From assembly GCF_010093815.1 (NCBI RefSeq), contig NW_022985564.1:540590-604589 (forward strand): a DNA stretch of 64,000 nucleotides. The letters run 5' to 3'. Origin of the DNA: Pseudovirgaria hyperparasitica. Lineage: Eukaryota; Ascomycota; Dothideomycetes; Acrospermales; Acrospermaceae. The position numbers and the translations under genes are program-made. Positions 1-11,619 of this stretch are shown here, in pieces. The notes beneath the pieces were generated by a model. The model saw nothing but the letters and a program-made list of their open reading frames with translations. It was not told where the DNA came from and searched no databases. Numbering within the stretch: position 1 is the stretch's first letter; each line of letters begins with the position of its first letter.

Positions 1-571
1 TGATGTGGATGTTCATCCCAAGACACCGTGCATGCAGATTAAACCCCTCATTAGCCTATCCTGGCGACTCTGCATCTATCAGACTAGACACGATCGCAGC
101 CGTGATCCCAAGCAGCTCTTTCGCGTCCGAATTGCCGTCTCAGGTTTTGCGGAACTGCGGCAGTGCAAAAGAGCGCCGCTGAGGCGAGGGAGCAGCGGCA
201 ATAGTCCATGGAAGCGGCTCTGTAGATCCACGACGGCAAGACATGTCACTGGGCGAGGCTGAGAAATGTGGCTGCGAGGATGATGAAACTTATGGGGATC
301 GAGATGACTCGAGGACCCTGAACGTCATCCAATCACTGCTCGACTACAGCGCTAGCCCTGAACCGGCTGTGAGTATAATTACTCTGTAGGGTGGGTTACC
401 GTGCGTCTATCAGGTCGGACATGCAAGGTCGCGTTAGGTGCTTTGATTTCCTCTGTGTGCTTTTTATATATCCTAGGGCATTACCATCCCATGCGACCCC
501 TAGATTCATGTAAGGCACCATATCCCGAAGTCCATATATGCACATATCTACAAGCATCATGCACTGTGCCT
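1..571. other. Left edge, no firm gene
   Basis: No gene can be supported. On the plus strand an ATG at 243 opens a short acidic reading frame that runs to a good donor-like GTGAGT at about 370, so this could be a small exon of a gene that continues elsewhere. I could not find a partner exon and the peptide is not recognised. The remainder lies downstream of the biotin synthase stop and probably holds its 3' untranslated region. Confidence 0.3.
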
Positions 572-1914
572 TCATGCCGCCACAGAGGCTGGCTCAGCAC
601 TTGTCTCCGCTGCTGATGCGCTCTCGACTTTCAAAGTCTTCCTTTCCGGTTTCAATTCCTCGCTCTCCATGGGGCGCAGCCCCCACCTATCGAACATAGC
701 CTTGTCCTCATCCCAACCATTGCAATCCGTCGTCAACATCTTCTCCCCCGTGAACACTGCATTCGCGCCAGCCATGAAGCATAGCATCTGCTTCTCCTCG
801 CTCATCACGACTCGTCCGGCAGCTAGCCGCACAATGCTGCCGGGCATGCACACTCGCGCCGTCGCAATCGTGCGCACCACCGCGTCGAACGCAATCGGCT
901 TCGTATCGCCCAGCGGCGTGCCCTTGATCGGAACCAGCGTGTTGATAGGCACACTCTCCGGATGCGCAGGCAGCGTCGCCAGCGTATACACCAGCCCGAT
1001 ATGGTCTTTCTTATTCTCGCCCAAGCCCAAGATACCACCCGTACATACATGTATGCCCGCGTCCGCAACATGCTGAATCGTCGCCAGCCGCTCGTCGTAG
1101 CTGCGCGTTGTAATGACGCTCGGGTAGTGCTCGCGGCTCGTGTCTACGTTGTGGTTGTACGCCGTCAAACCGGCATCTTTCAGCTCTTTGGCTTGCGCGG
1201 CGTCGATCATGCCGAGCGTCACGCAGGCTTCCATGCCGAGCTCGCGCACACCCGTCACCATGGCTTTTATGTTCTTGAGGTTTGTCTTGCGCCCGCGCAT
1301 GTCACGCCATGCGGCGCCCATGCAAAAGCGGTTCGAGCCGTTGGCTTTGGCGATGCGGGCCGCAGCAAGAACTTCTTCAACGGGGGAGAGCTTGGTTGCT
1401 TTGAGACCGGTGGAGTATCGGGAGGATTGTGCGCAGTAGGAGCAGTCTTCAGAACAGCCACCAGTCTTGATGTTCATGAGAGTGCAGAGTTGAATGGCCG
1501 AGGGTGGATGGAAGCGCTTGTGTATTTGGCTCTGTTACTGAGTCAGTCTGAAGCATATGCGTGTGTGTGCTTGTGCATTGGTTATAGACGATGGGCCATT
1601 GAACACTAAATGCACACAGACCAGGGTCCATGCCAACTCACAGCAGCACTGATGAGCTCCATGAGAGGCGTCTCATAGACCTCTTGAATTTCCTCCTTCG
1701 TCCAGTCATTTCTCGGTGCGATTGCATTCAACGCCTTGGCCAATTGCCCTGTCCTTTCGGCAGTGGGCGGGGCAGGTGGTTCTGTAGGAGGTTTGCTGGA
1801 AAACGGCGTGGCGGGGACATCGTGAACTGTGGAGAAGGTCCTAGGTGCGACGATCAAGCCGGGGTGTTGAAAGGTCACACGCTGTAATGATCGTAGGCCG
1901 TGACGTGAAGCCAT
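572..1914 (-). CDS. bioB: Biotin synthase (radical SAM), mitochondrial
   Basis: Biotin synthase inserts sulfur into dethiobiotin, the last step of biotin synthesis. The model has two exons, 1914-1642 and 1531-572, joined in phase 0 (donor GTGAGT, acceptor AACAG), giving 410 aa. The junction restores the family block SQIHKRFHPPSAIQLCTLMN. The radical-SAM cluster motif CSEDCSYC lies at about residues 117-124. Further conserved cysteines (FCMGAAWRD, EACVTLGMI, VCTGGILGLGE) and the arginine of RLAAGR fit the ligands of the second iron-sulfur cluster. The first 35 residues are basic, rich in Ser/Thr and almost free of acids, as in a mitochondrial presequence, which matches the mitochondrial Bio2 enzyme of yeast. 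The tail after about residue 385 is a weakly conserved Ala/Glu extension. It lies in the same locus as the bioF-type gene at 7824. Identity is secure; localisation is inferred. Confidence 0.95.
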
Positions 1915-2336
1915 AGCTATTTGCGCGAAGGAATCAAAGGAATGGAGAAGAACGGAAATAGGACACGATTGAGGGATATGATTGTTTGTTGAGTTCTGGA
2001 GCATAGGACTCGGTGTTCATGGATGGCGGGGAGCGCTAAAGACTGGAGGAGCTATTCTACATCTGCTGCTAGGTCTGGCCAATTGCAGGCTAAAAGTTAT
2101 TAAGTCCCCCAACATCCATGGGGGTTTTGCGTTAGGGAACGGTCCGGCCTGTGTCAGTAGCAAAATTGACTGGGATCATTCAGCCGAATTGAAGAGGGCC
2201 TAATGATTGATTGTGGTATTAAAAATTAACGCGTGGCACCACATGCCGGGAATAAGGACTAATCACGCCCACTTTGGTCTGCCGGTCGTATATCCGATCA
2301 TCTCGCTATCCGCCTTCGGCCATGGAGTATGCTGGC
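1915..2336. promoter_or_regulatory. Upstream region of biotin synthase
   Basis: These 422 nt separate the start of the biotin synthase gene from the stop of the acyl-CoA synthetase gene, both on the minus strand. They must carry the biotin synthase promoter and the 3' end of the upstream gene. I see no clear TATA box or repeat. Confidence 0.4.
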
Positions 2337-4431
2337 TCATATGCGTGCTTTGCCCGTCTTCAGCGCCTCGTAGTCTTCGTTTCGGAACGGAATGTACGTG
2401 TCTCCTTCGTATGGAAGCCAGTACATCACATCGTCTCCCGTGACTTTGGCGGGATCAATGCCCTCGCGTCTTATCTTTCCCTTTTGAATCTTGAACGTCC
2501 CGGTGTACTCAATCAGCTTTGTGACCCTGATGAATCCAGGCACGGCGTAGCGAGGGAGCTGCGTTAAACAGTGCTGTGCCAATCCCCTAAAGTCCACCTT
2601 GTCAGCCGTCACTCCAGGTTTGAGAACGACGGCCGCAAGACCACAACGGCCATCTGCCTTTGGCACTTCCACTCCCACGACATTCGATTCGTCGATTTGG
2701 CTGAATGTTCCGACAATGTCGCTGACTTCATTGGTTGATACATTTTCGCTGCGCCAGCGGAAAGTGTCGCCCAGTCGATCTACAAAATACACACGACCAT
2801 CTTTGTCCTGTCGCAGCAGATCCCCAGATCTGTACCATCTGTGCATGGCGGGTCAGCTTTGAGGTGTAGTCATGATCCTATATCAGCACTTACACGTCTC
2901 CCCGCTTAAAAGCATCGCGCAGCAGCCTCTTTTCCATAGCTTCTTTATTTTGGTGATACACTTCTTGCAATGGAGTTGATGTATCCATCCGATATATCTC
3001 TTCGCCAGGCTCGTTTACACCAACAACGACAGGACGTCCGGCTTCATCTTTTATGATCTCCTGAGTGTCCATGTCTATCTTGATCCTTTTAACACCACTT
3101 CCAGCCATGAGTTTGAAAATGAGACCTCGGACACCCACAGCGTATCTGGAGAACTCGCCTCGATTTGCATTCAGTGATGATTTGCCCAAGGAATCCGTGG
3201 CAGCATACAGTTCATTGATGGTCTCGATGCCAAATCTCTGACGGAATGGCTCCCACACGTCAGGACGCATCCCGTTGCCCCACGCCATCTTGACACTGTT
3301 TTGACAATCAAGCGGCGACGGTGGAGCATTTACTAGATATCGGCATAGCTCGCCGACGTACTGTAATATAGTAGCTTTTGACTCTCTAACTTCCGGCCAG
3401 AATGTTTTATGTGAGAATTTGCGACTGAGGACGATCGTAGATCCACCATGAATCGATGGAGTCACACACAAGCCATGACCAGTCCCATGGTATAATGGAA
3501 GGCAGGTGAACATGCGCTCACCGGGTTTCAGTTTAAGGTAGCGGGCCATAATATAGCCAGTCATTAATTCACGTTGTACTGTCACTCTCGTGGCTTTGGG
3601 CAGTCCCGTAGTTCCACTTGTGTACAGCAGGCCTCGAATATCATTCAAGCTTCCAGGAATCTGTCGTTCTTTCGGCACAGGAGCCATGATTTTCAGGCTG
3701 TCAATTAATTGGGGACCGTACAAGTGCAATGTGACCTGCAAATGAATTTAGTGGACATTTATGCAGATTTGTCGCACCTAGCCCACCTTGATGTCATCAA
3801 AATCTTTTGCACAAGTATTAATATTGCGATATGATTCCGAGTCATATAAGACGTAACGAGTGCCACAGAGCTGAGTTTCGAAGTTAGCCATTGAACATTG
3901 TTAAAGGCTTTGAACAATGTAGACCTACCTTAACGCAATGGAGGAGCCCATGACCAGTTAAGTTGCAGTTGAGGAAGCTCGGCGCACCTCCAATACATTC
4001 GAGCGCCATCCATAGCAAGATATATTCGGGAGTGTTGACGCCATATATTGCGACGACTTCATCCTTCTGCACATTGAGGTCATTGAGCAGCCAATTGGCA
4101 GCCTTGATTATCCTGTCGTAGAACTGTTTGTAGGTCCACGATTTTCCCTCGAAAATGAGGAAAAGTCGGTCACCATGATTGCGAGCCTGTTCCTCGAAGA
4201 TATGGAACGTAAATAGTCGTTGCTCTTTGGCACGTGTTTCGATGAACTTCACCACACTGCGATGTGTCGGAGAAAGCGGTGCCAGTGCTAAGTCGCTTGC
4301 AATGTGATATTTCGCATTGACATAGGCAGCTGCAGCCGTAAGGGCCGTTGCGCCTACGAGGGCGGATGAGGCTATGTATGAATATCAACGGAATCGTTCA
4401 AGCATATGTTTGCAGGTTACTTACCAGCCAT
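2337..4431 (-). CDS. FAT1/FATP-like very-long-chain acyl-CoA synthetase
   Basis: This enzyme activates long or very long fatty acids to CoA thioesters; the family (yeast Fat1, animal SLC27) also takes part in fatty acid uptake and sits in ER, peroxisome or lipid droplets. Five exons (4431-4425, 4371-3929, 3870-3787, 3735-2894, 2838-2337) give 625 aa in frame throughout. Exon 1 holds only ATGGCTG. The N-terminus is a hydrophobic Ala-rich segment (residues 2-22). The AMP-binding P-loop YTSGTTGLPKA, the ELYAATDS block and the FATP-type motif YFVDRLGDTFRW are all present. The protein ends in GKARI; ARI resembles a weak type-1 peroxisomal signal, comparable to AKI known in other fungi. The exact acyl substrate cannot be read from the sequence. 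Its place between two biotin genes suggests, but does not prove, a role in acyl-CoA supply for biotin. Confidence 0.92.
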
Positions 4432-5601
4432 CAGGTATCAACAAGACTGGATCGCGGAGAAATGCGGCGGGGGAGTGTCAGGTCAAACACAAAGGTTACG
4501 AAAGAGTGATTCTGGTCAGCGCCTTGACACGACAGAACGCATGGATGAGGCGTGGAGGACATGGAGGCGCCGCCAATGCCCACACGCATCCATGCAGTGA
4601 CAGAGGCCGATTGCCGTGAAACCCCGCACCGAGAGGCAATACTAAGTAGCAGTAAAGCATATTTCGAGTCAAGTAAGGCCGGTTGAAATTGCAAAGCTCA
4701 GACGTCGTTTGTCTACAATCATCTGTACCAGCCTCGGGTACCACCAGTCAGGTCCGTTTCCGTTCCTGAGTCGTGGGCAAAAATGACGATGCGTCGGCTA
4801 GTGCTCTTAAGCGGCTGGGGAACCCTGGACTTCGGTTTACTAGTCATGCGCCCTAGCGGGTTGATGCCGGTCGATGCAGCATCGTGACCATGGAATCGCA
4901 GTTGTCCTTTGTCTCTTTTAGGTAAGATATGCGAAGTAACAATATGAGAGAAGTCCATATGAACATATAGGCATCATGTGACCTTTTCTATTAATCGGAA
5001 AAAAGGTAGAGAGAAGGTGCATGACAGTTCGGTGTTAACATTCATGCCTCAGGTACACACGTCCGGACTTCTTCCAGGTTTCGATCATGCGCAGCAAGTG
5101 GGTCAATAAGTCTATTTCATCGTCAGCCTGACAATGGAGTGAATCATGTACATGAAAGTTTCCTGTTTAACCGAATATACAAAATACCAGGATCCATGTC
5201 CAACGGTACGGCCCGAAGCCGTCAAGGCCATGAATTGCCTGTGTTGCTGAGCCCAGAAATAACGCCGTCCCCAGGAGCCAGATATGCGATTACAGATTTG
5301 CGAAAATGGACATGGAAACATGCACAACGAGGTCATCATGTCACCGTTTCTCGAAACGACCACGTTGACGACCCAAAAGTAAGCGAAGCACTGCGAAAGC
5401 ACCTATAGCCGCCATGCATGTCAAGATGAGCAATGATGTCAATCGAATGGCGGAGAGCATGCGACCTGCGACAGACAAGGGGAATCTTAAAGGTAGAACA
5501 TTCCCAAGTCAGTGAGACTTCGACCTGCTGCGCAATGTGATGAGAAGTGGGATATAGGGAGGTACATGCGATGGTAATGCGGTGCAACCTTTCTGACTTG
5601 T
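4432..5601. other. Intergenic region
   Basis: This 1.2 kb carries the promoter side of the acyl-CoA synthetase gene and the 3' side of the mannosyltransferase gene. Short frames exist on both strands (for example plus 5139-5408 and minus 4719-4958) but show no family signature or consistent splice pattern. I see no repeat or RNA gene. Confidence 0.4.
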
Positions 5602-6990
5602 CTAGTGTTGCTCCTTCTCATACCCCTCTGGTTTTTGCATTCCATTGACATCAAAGAAACGCGATGTGCCTGATATTTTGGTAAGAACGGGATTTCGGGC
5701 ACCAGTTTTCGAGCAGACTTACAAGAGTATCCGTTCCAATCGAAATTGTCTTTTGGATTGCAATGGCACTTCAGCTTTAACCGCGTCTCCTCACCAGTAG
5801 GACAATGTGTGAATGGGACGTGATAGTAGGCAATATCGTTGAAGAAGTGAATCTCCTCCTTCTTTAGCATCAGAGATGCGGCGATCGAGTGGACAGGGGC
5901 GTCGCCCCAACGTTCGTAGAAGAAGCCACCGTCTCTGTCCAAGTGGTTAAAATAGTCAATGTAGGCTTGCGAGCGAAGCCAGTTTAGATTTCCAATCTCG
6001 AAATTGGACCACTGTGTCCCATCAGTCTTGGTTTCCGAGTTTGGAGATTCCAGGGTTGACTTACGAAATGGCAATGGTTGTAGGTACTACCCCCATCATC
6101 ACTGACAAAGCCCATGGTATTATCCTTCTCCAAATGTTGAGGGAACTTGGCCATAAAACCCTTGACGCTGTCCCACAAAGTGGGGATGGTTTCGACGTAT
6201 TCATACAAGCTGATGACAAAGCTGTACTTCTTACCGTGGTCTGCCATGAATTTGAATGTGTCATAGTGGATATCGCAGTACAATTCAACACTTGGCTCAA
6301 CGCGCCAGTACCATTCATAGTCAAGCATCAATGGGTGACGGAAGAAGAAACCAGACTCATAACGACACATGTGACGGTAGCTGACGGAGTCGCCGTAGAT
6401 GATCTTTTTGGCCTTCATGTCCTCGCGGACTTTCTCGGCTTTGCTCTGGTCAATCCACTCTGGGAACGACCAATGTTCTTTAGGAATGGTGCCATACTTG
6501 GTCTTCCCGGATACCAAGGATGTGGTGATCTTTTTGAAGTTGTCGTCAAACTCCTGGTCGTTCAAGAATACCCAATCGTAGTTGTACCTGCGATTGAAAC
6601 GGTCCTCGACATGGCGAATTGATTTTGCAATTTCCCAGATGTCAGAGTTCCGCGCCAAAGTAACAAATGTAGCATTCATGCGAGGTCCTTCAGCGCTTTC
6701 GTAAGGTAATGTATTTGGAGTATTCGGTGAAGTTCCGGGCTGAGTGTATGTGTCTTTGTCGAGAGATAAATGCGCTTGACTGCTGCTACCTCCAGCATTG
6801 GCCTCTTGCTCTTTGATAACATCTGATGCGTTTGTCAAGGGAGTGCCTCTGATTGGGGCGGAGGATGTGAAAAAGTAGACGATGGTGAGGCACTAGACCT
6901 GTGAGTTGATATTTAGGTGCTGTGAATTGCTGATGCACTTACTAAGAAGGCTAGGAGAATGTAGCGCACATAGCGCTGTGAGCCGGCCAT
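5602..6990 (-). CDS. Kre2/Mnt1-type alpha-1,2-mannosyltransferase (GT15)
   Basis: GT15 enzymes are Golgi type II membrane proteins that add alpha-1,2-mannose from GDP-mannose to O- and N-glycans. Four exons (6990-6943, 6892-6065, 6011-5723, 5669-5602) encode 410 aa. The first intron splits the membrane anchor: [16 protein letters not shown] joins CLTIVYFF, giving a short cytosolic tail and one membrane segment. The lumenal domain holds the family blocks [44 protein letters not shown] and [12 protein letters not shown]. The last exon gives the usual ending [18 protein letters not shown]. Length is typical of the family. Which paralogue (Kre2, Ktr1, Ktr4) it matches needs a tree. It is divergently transcribed from the bioF-type gene across an 833-nt spacer; no link to biotin is expected. 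Confidence 0.93.
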
Positions 6991-7823
6991 TATTGAAGAA
7001 CGATGCCGTGAGGGCTGAGAATCGTGGGTTTCTTTGGAGTCCGCCACGGTGACTGCTTTGCTGGCCAGAAGCGCTTTTGCGGAAGATGAAGGACGGCGAC
7101 GAGTGTTCGATTCTGTCACGGTGGTGATGTAAGAAAAGCAATGTGTGTGATGGAAGGTAGTACAAAGCGACTGCCGTTGTACTCGTATCAGACGACGTGA
7201 GAGCGAAGTAGCGGTGGCTCAGAGAACGCTGCAGACTGGATCAGGGAACGAGGCACAACGCATCTACTTGGTGGGCATCGCTTGTACGGCCAGTACGACG
7301 AGAGGCTGGGATCGTGGCAGGCAAAAAGGCAGACGAGGGAGAAGGCGTAATTGAAGAAAGGGGACCGAAAAGATATCGAAGTTCGGAATGGCTGCTTCTT
7401 GAGAGCCAAGAGCCCTAAAGCGGTTTGGCAGATCCATTTATCAATCCTGGCTTTTCGAGTTTCAAGGGTTGGTCGGTCTTGCTCGGAGCGTCGTAAGCCA
7501 AACCTGAAATCTCAGGCAACTTTTAGCCTTGCGGGCAATTCTCTAAGGCATCCAATGTGACCTTGAACTTTGTCAAAACAAGCTTTGAGCAATTGTCCAA
7601 GTACATCAAGAGGGAGATCCCTATCCATCAATACACCATCGCCATGTATTACATTTGCCTCAACAAAGCACGCAATGAATGCAAACCACGGGTGTCCCCG
7701 GTTGAGCCCTCGCCTGGCGCGATTTCTAGGTACGCGGGGCAGCAAAAGTGCCCAACCTTTTGAGCAGCAGCATGCTAAACATTGCGAATCATCATTCACT
7801 TTCTCGTTTCTGTTACTCGAGTT
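6991..7823. promoter_or_regulatory. Divergent promoter region (mannosyltransferase / bioF)
   Basis: This spacer lies between two genes pointing away from each other, so it should hold both promoters and both 5' leaders. Short frames inside it (minus 6893-7165, plus 7557-7763) lack any recognisable feature. I did not find a clear shared regulatory motif by eye. Confidence 0.5.
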
Positions 7824-9226
7824 ATGGAGCAGACTGCGGTCGAGAAGAGGCTTCAATCATTACTAGATCATCGGCAGTCGCAATCTCTTCTACGCAGATT
7901 AACCGTCGCGCCTCCAGGGGCTCCAGACTTTTCATCCAACGATTTCCTCTCATTATCAACAAACAAATCGCTACATACGGCCTTCTTCAACGAGCTCTCA
8001 AAGTCACAAGGAGACTTTAGACTTGGTAGTGGAGGCTCGAGATTGCTGGATGGTAACTCGAGCTTGGCCCAGGATCTGGAGCGTGACGTTGCCCTTTTCC
8101 ACAATGCACCCGCAGGGCTTCTTTTCAATTCCGGTTTCGACGCGAATTCTGGATTCTTTGCATGCGTGCCACGGTGTGGAGACTACGTCGTTTATGATTC
8201 GTATATCCATGCTTCAGTCCATGACGGCATGAGACTGTCAAGAGCATCTTCATGTTTACCTTTCAAGCACAACTCGGTAACAGATCTAAGGGCTCTTCTA
8301 GAGAGGTCAATCAAAACCGATAGGCTACTTGAGCAAGGCTCCCGAGATGTCTTTCTAGCTGTTGAAGCCATCTATAGCATGGATGGTGATTTAACACCGC
8401 TCCAAGAGATCATCGACCTTGTGGACCAGCTCTTCCCGTTCAAAAATTGCCACATCATCATTGACGAAGCACATTCAACAGGCGTCCTAGGGCCTTTAGG
8501 GAAGGGCTTGGTCTGTCAGCTTGGTCTCGAAGATCGCATGTTTGCACGATTGCATACCTTTGGGAAGGCCATGGCCTCTGCAGGTGGTATGTAACCTCAA
8601 CATCATATGCACCTCCTGCCACTGACCATCATCTAGCCATGATCTTATGCTCGCAAACTGTTAGACAGTATTTGATTAACTACGCTCGTCCCTTGATATA
8701 CACGACATCAATGTCATATCCATCTCTAATAAGTATCAAAGTCTCTTACGATTTCCTAGGTAGTGGAAAAGTCGAAGCAGTAAGTTTCGCCATCACTACC
8801 ACTACCAACCACCTCGTAGGACCAAAACAAATCTAACCCTCTCAGCTGCGCCGCCACCTTCAAGCCCTTCAAACCAGATTCTACAGGCTCCTCCAACAAC
8901 TCGTGACCAAACACCCTTTACAAGGTACCGGTATCCTCCCTCTAACCATCCCAGCATCCTGTCCAAGGTCCCCAATCTTCTCAATCCTCACCTCAGAACC
9001 CCGCAACTTGGCCGCGCACTGCCAGAAATCGGGCTTCGTCGTCAGACCGGTCGTGCCACCCACAGTCCCAACTGGCACCGAGCGTATCAGAGTGTGTCTG
9101 CACGCAGGCAACACATATGCGCAGATCGATGCCCTTGCTGCTGCCATCGAACTGTGGACTGTAAAGGAGATGCAGCGAAGGAAGGGGCTCTCCACGTGTA
9201 CATATGCAGATAGAGCGCGGCTTTGA
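7824..9226 (+). CDS. bioF: 8-amino-7-oxononanoate synthase, PTS1 ending
   Basis: This PLP enzyme condenses pimeloyl-CoA with alanine, the first committed step of biotin synthesis. Three exons (7824-8586, 8637-8779, 8846-9226) give 428 aa. I chose the ATG at 7824 because the next residues MEQTAVEKRLQSLL match the usual start of the family. Visible motifs are GSGGSRLLDG for substrate binding, IIIDEAHSTG (Asp214, His217) for the PLP ring, and HTFGKAMASAG with the PLP lysine at about residue 248. The last three residues are ARL, a standard type-1 peroxisomal signal. Peroxisomal placement of this enzyme has been shown in Aspergillus, so the tail is meaningful. It shares the locus with biotin synthase (572-1914). 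The bifunctional bioDA gene is not in the window. Confidence 0.94.
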
Positions 9227-9330
9227 TATAGGTCTTGTATAATGGTTGCTATCTTGTACTCTGCGTCGAGCTCGCCATAGTGGATATACGCCATACAGAA
9301 CCACTGGTTCTATGTATGGGGTGACGGGGA

Positions 9331-9353
9331 GGAAGGAAGGAAGGAAGGAAGGC
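9331..9353. repeat. GGAA microsatellite
   Basis: About five tandem GGAA units lie just downstream of the bioF-type gene, probably in or beyond its 3' untranslated region. Confidence 0.85.
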
Positions 9354-9528
9354 AAGAAATTAGTAAGCACTGTCCAAAGTCTACCATAATAGTATGACCT
9401 GTGACTACTCTACCGCATATAGTCAATGTTCTCTTGAAGGAGACTTATCAACAAAGCGCGCTGCTGGATAGATAGTGAGTGCAGTAAGAAAATAAAAAGC
9501 CCCAGAGATGTCATACTATAAGGTTATA

Positions 9529-9623
<95 letters not shown>
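9529..9623. repeat. (TCTG)n microsatellite at gap edge
   Basis: A perfect TCTG tetranucleotide tract of nearly 24 units ends exactly where the run of N begins. The true array is therefore probably longer, and it is the likely reason the assembly broke here. The open frame across it (VCLS repeats) is not a gene. Confidence 0.95.
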
Positions 9624-10438
9624 NNNNNNNNNNNNNNNNNNNNNNNNNNNNNNNNNNNNNNNNNNNNNNNNNNNNNNNNNNNNNNNNNNNNNNNNNNNNN
9701 NNNNNNNNNNNNNNNNNNNNNNNNNNNNNNNNNNNNNNNNNNNNNNNNNNNNNNNNNNNNNNNNNNNNNNNNNNNNNNNNNNNNNNNNNNNNNNNNNNNN
9801 NNNNNNNNNNNNNNNNNNNNNNNNNNNNNNNNNNNNNNNNNNNNNNNNNNNNNNNNNNNNNNNNNNNNNNNNNNNNNNNNNNNNNNNNNNNNNNNNNNNN
9901 NNNNNNNNNNNNNNNNNNNNNNNNNNNNNNNNNNNNNNNNNNNNNNNNNNNNNNNNNNNNNNNNNNNNNNNNNNNNNNNNNNNNNNNNNNNNNNNNNNNN
10001 NNNNNNNNNNNNNNNNNNNNNNNNNNNNNNNNNNNNNNNNNNNNNNNNNNNNNNNNNNNNNNNNNNNNNNNNNNNNNNNNNNNNNNNNNNNNNNNNNNNN
10101 NNNNNNNNNNNNNNNNNNNNNNNNNNNNNNNNNNNNNNNNNNNNNNNNNNNNNNNNNNNNNNNNNNNNNNNNNNNNNNNNNNNNNNNNNNNNNNNNNNNN
10201 NNNNNNNNNNNNNNNNNNNNNNNNNNNNNNNNNNNNNNNNNNNNNNNNNNNNNNNNNNNNNNNNNNNNNNNNNNNNNNNNNNNNNNNNNNNNNNNNNNNN
10301 NNNNNNNNNNNNNNNNNNNNNNNNNNNNNNNNNNNNNNNNNNNNNNNNNNNNNNNNNNNNNNNNNNNNNNNNNNNNNNNNNNNNNNNNNNNNNNNNNNNN
10401 NNNNNNNNNNNNNNNNNNNNNNNNNNNNNNNNNNNNNN
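9624..10438. other. Assembly gap (815 N)
   Basis: Unknown bases. The size is likely an estimate from linking data. Nothing can be said about content, though one side is a pure tetranucleotide repeat and the other is AT-rich. Confidence 0.99.
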
Positions 10439-10760
10439 TTAGATATATATTCCTTATATAAGGAATATTATATATCTATTTATACCTGCCCTTTTCACAA
10501 GAAGTAATACGATTAGGGAAGTCGTCTACTAGATCTTTTTAGGAGTTGATCATGATTCAAAAACTTATATCTAGTAAGGAGTGTTAGAAGGTAGTGTAGA
10601 TATTGTACTATAGTATAAGAGTTATAGTAATAAGATATCTGATAGTTTACTCTTTTAGATAATAATATATCATAATCTTAGTAGATGCTCTCGTCTAATA
10701 AGAAGTATTAGATCTAAGGGAGTTAGATATGAAAGGTAGAGAATTGATATAGTAAACCTG
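10439..10760. other. AT-rich segment with inverted repeat
   Basis: Right of the gap the DNA is strongly AT-rich, in sharp contrast to the flanking genes. At 10441-10477 two arms built from AGATATATATTCCTT pair almost perfectly around a short ATAT loop. This composition resembles DNA changed by repeat-induced point mutation, often the edge of an old mobile element, but no element family can be named from what is visible. Confidence 0.5.
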
Positions 10761-11247
10761 ATAAAGTGATTCGTAAACTCATTCAAGCGCTTTAATAACA
10801 AACTAGTAATTTCGTAGCGAGCAGTGAAGCGCCAACGCATGTCCAATCTCTCATTCTCGATCGTTTGAATTTTGGAAACAGGCGAGTAGGTAGCAATCAT
10901 ATCTCACTCATCTCACCTGTTCGTCCGTAACACTACTTAGCTATCTCCTGGAGCCCTGAAATGCGATGTCTACTCTGAAGAAGAATCAAGTTGTCATTTG
11001 TTTGCTATAAAATCTGCTACGCCATGGTGACAACTGAACGAGGGACATGCTGATATGAAAACACAAGGAGACCCTTTTTCATAGATCGTAAACCTATTCA
11101 GTGTCATGAAACAGCTCATATCCAATCACTCACGCATAATTGAGTTGAGTTAACGGTACATGCCTCCACAGGCACGCCTACATACTTGCCGCAGCTTTCT
11201 TATTACCTCGTTCATCTCGCGCTATCCCTCAACGCCCACACGCCCCC
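10761..11247. other. Intergenic region
   Basis: Base composition returns to normal by about 10800. A minus-strand frame at 10670-10900 has no recognisable family. I see no gene here. Confidence 0.35.
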
Positions 11248-11594
11248 TTATCTCGCCTCTCCCTGTCCCTCTACCGGCGCATCGCCATTCGTATTGTGCT
11301 TCCTCCCCGCATTGACAGCCTCTATCAAGCAGTCAGTCCCCGCCAGCGACAAGACAGAAACAGAAACAACAGCAACTCACGAATGGTCGCCGCCATCATC
11401 GGCTCGGCCAGCCTCCAACGGCGTATTTCTTCGTCCACAACGCGGTCCTTGCACACATTGTACACTGCCCAGTAGTGCGGTGGCTCGTCAGCAATGTAGT
11501 CTTCCCAGCCTTTGATCGAGAGCTCATGTGAGAGTGCCGGATCGCGGTGGTGGGTGGCCCATATTGTTGTTTCGGGTGTTTGGGGTTGAGACAT
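11248..11594 (-). CDS. Small conserved-looking protein, function unknown
   Basis: Two exons (11594-11381 and 11321-11248, joined with donor GTGAGT and acceptor GATAG) encode 95 aa. The first exon is acidic and aromatic, with DYIADEPPHYWAVYNVCKD followed by EEIRRWRLAEPMMAATI, which reads like a compact helical protein. The second exon adds a hydrophilic tail ending GQGEAR. There is no signal peptide or membrane segment. I do not recognise the family. The clean intron phase and the sensible residue mix favour a real gene. The region upstream on the same strand contains an apparent relic reading frame. Confidence 0.55.
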
Positions 11595-11619
11595 TGTGTC
11601 TGTTGGACGTGCGGTGATG

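Noticed and set aside
9508-10461. Open frame of VCLS repeats running into the gap
   Set aside because: Made only of TCTG repeats and N; not coding.
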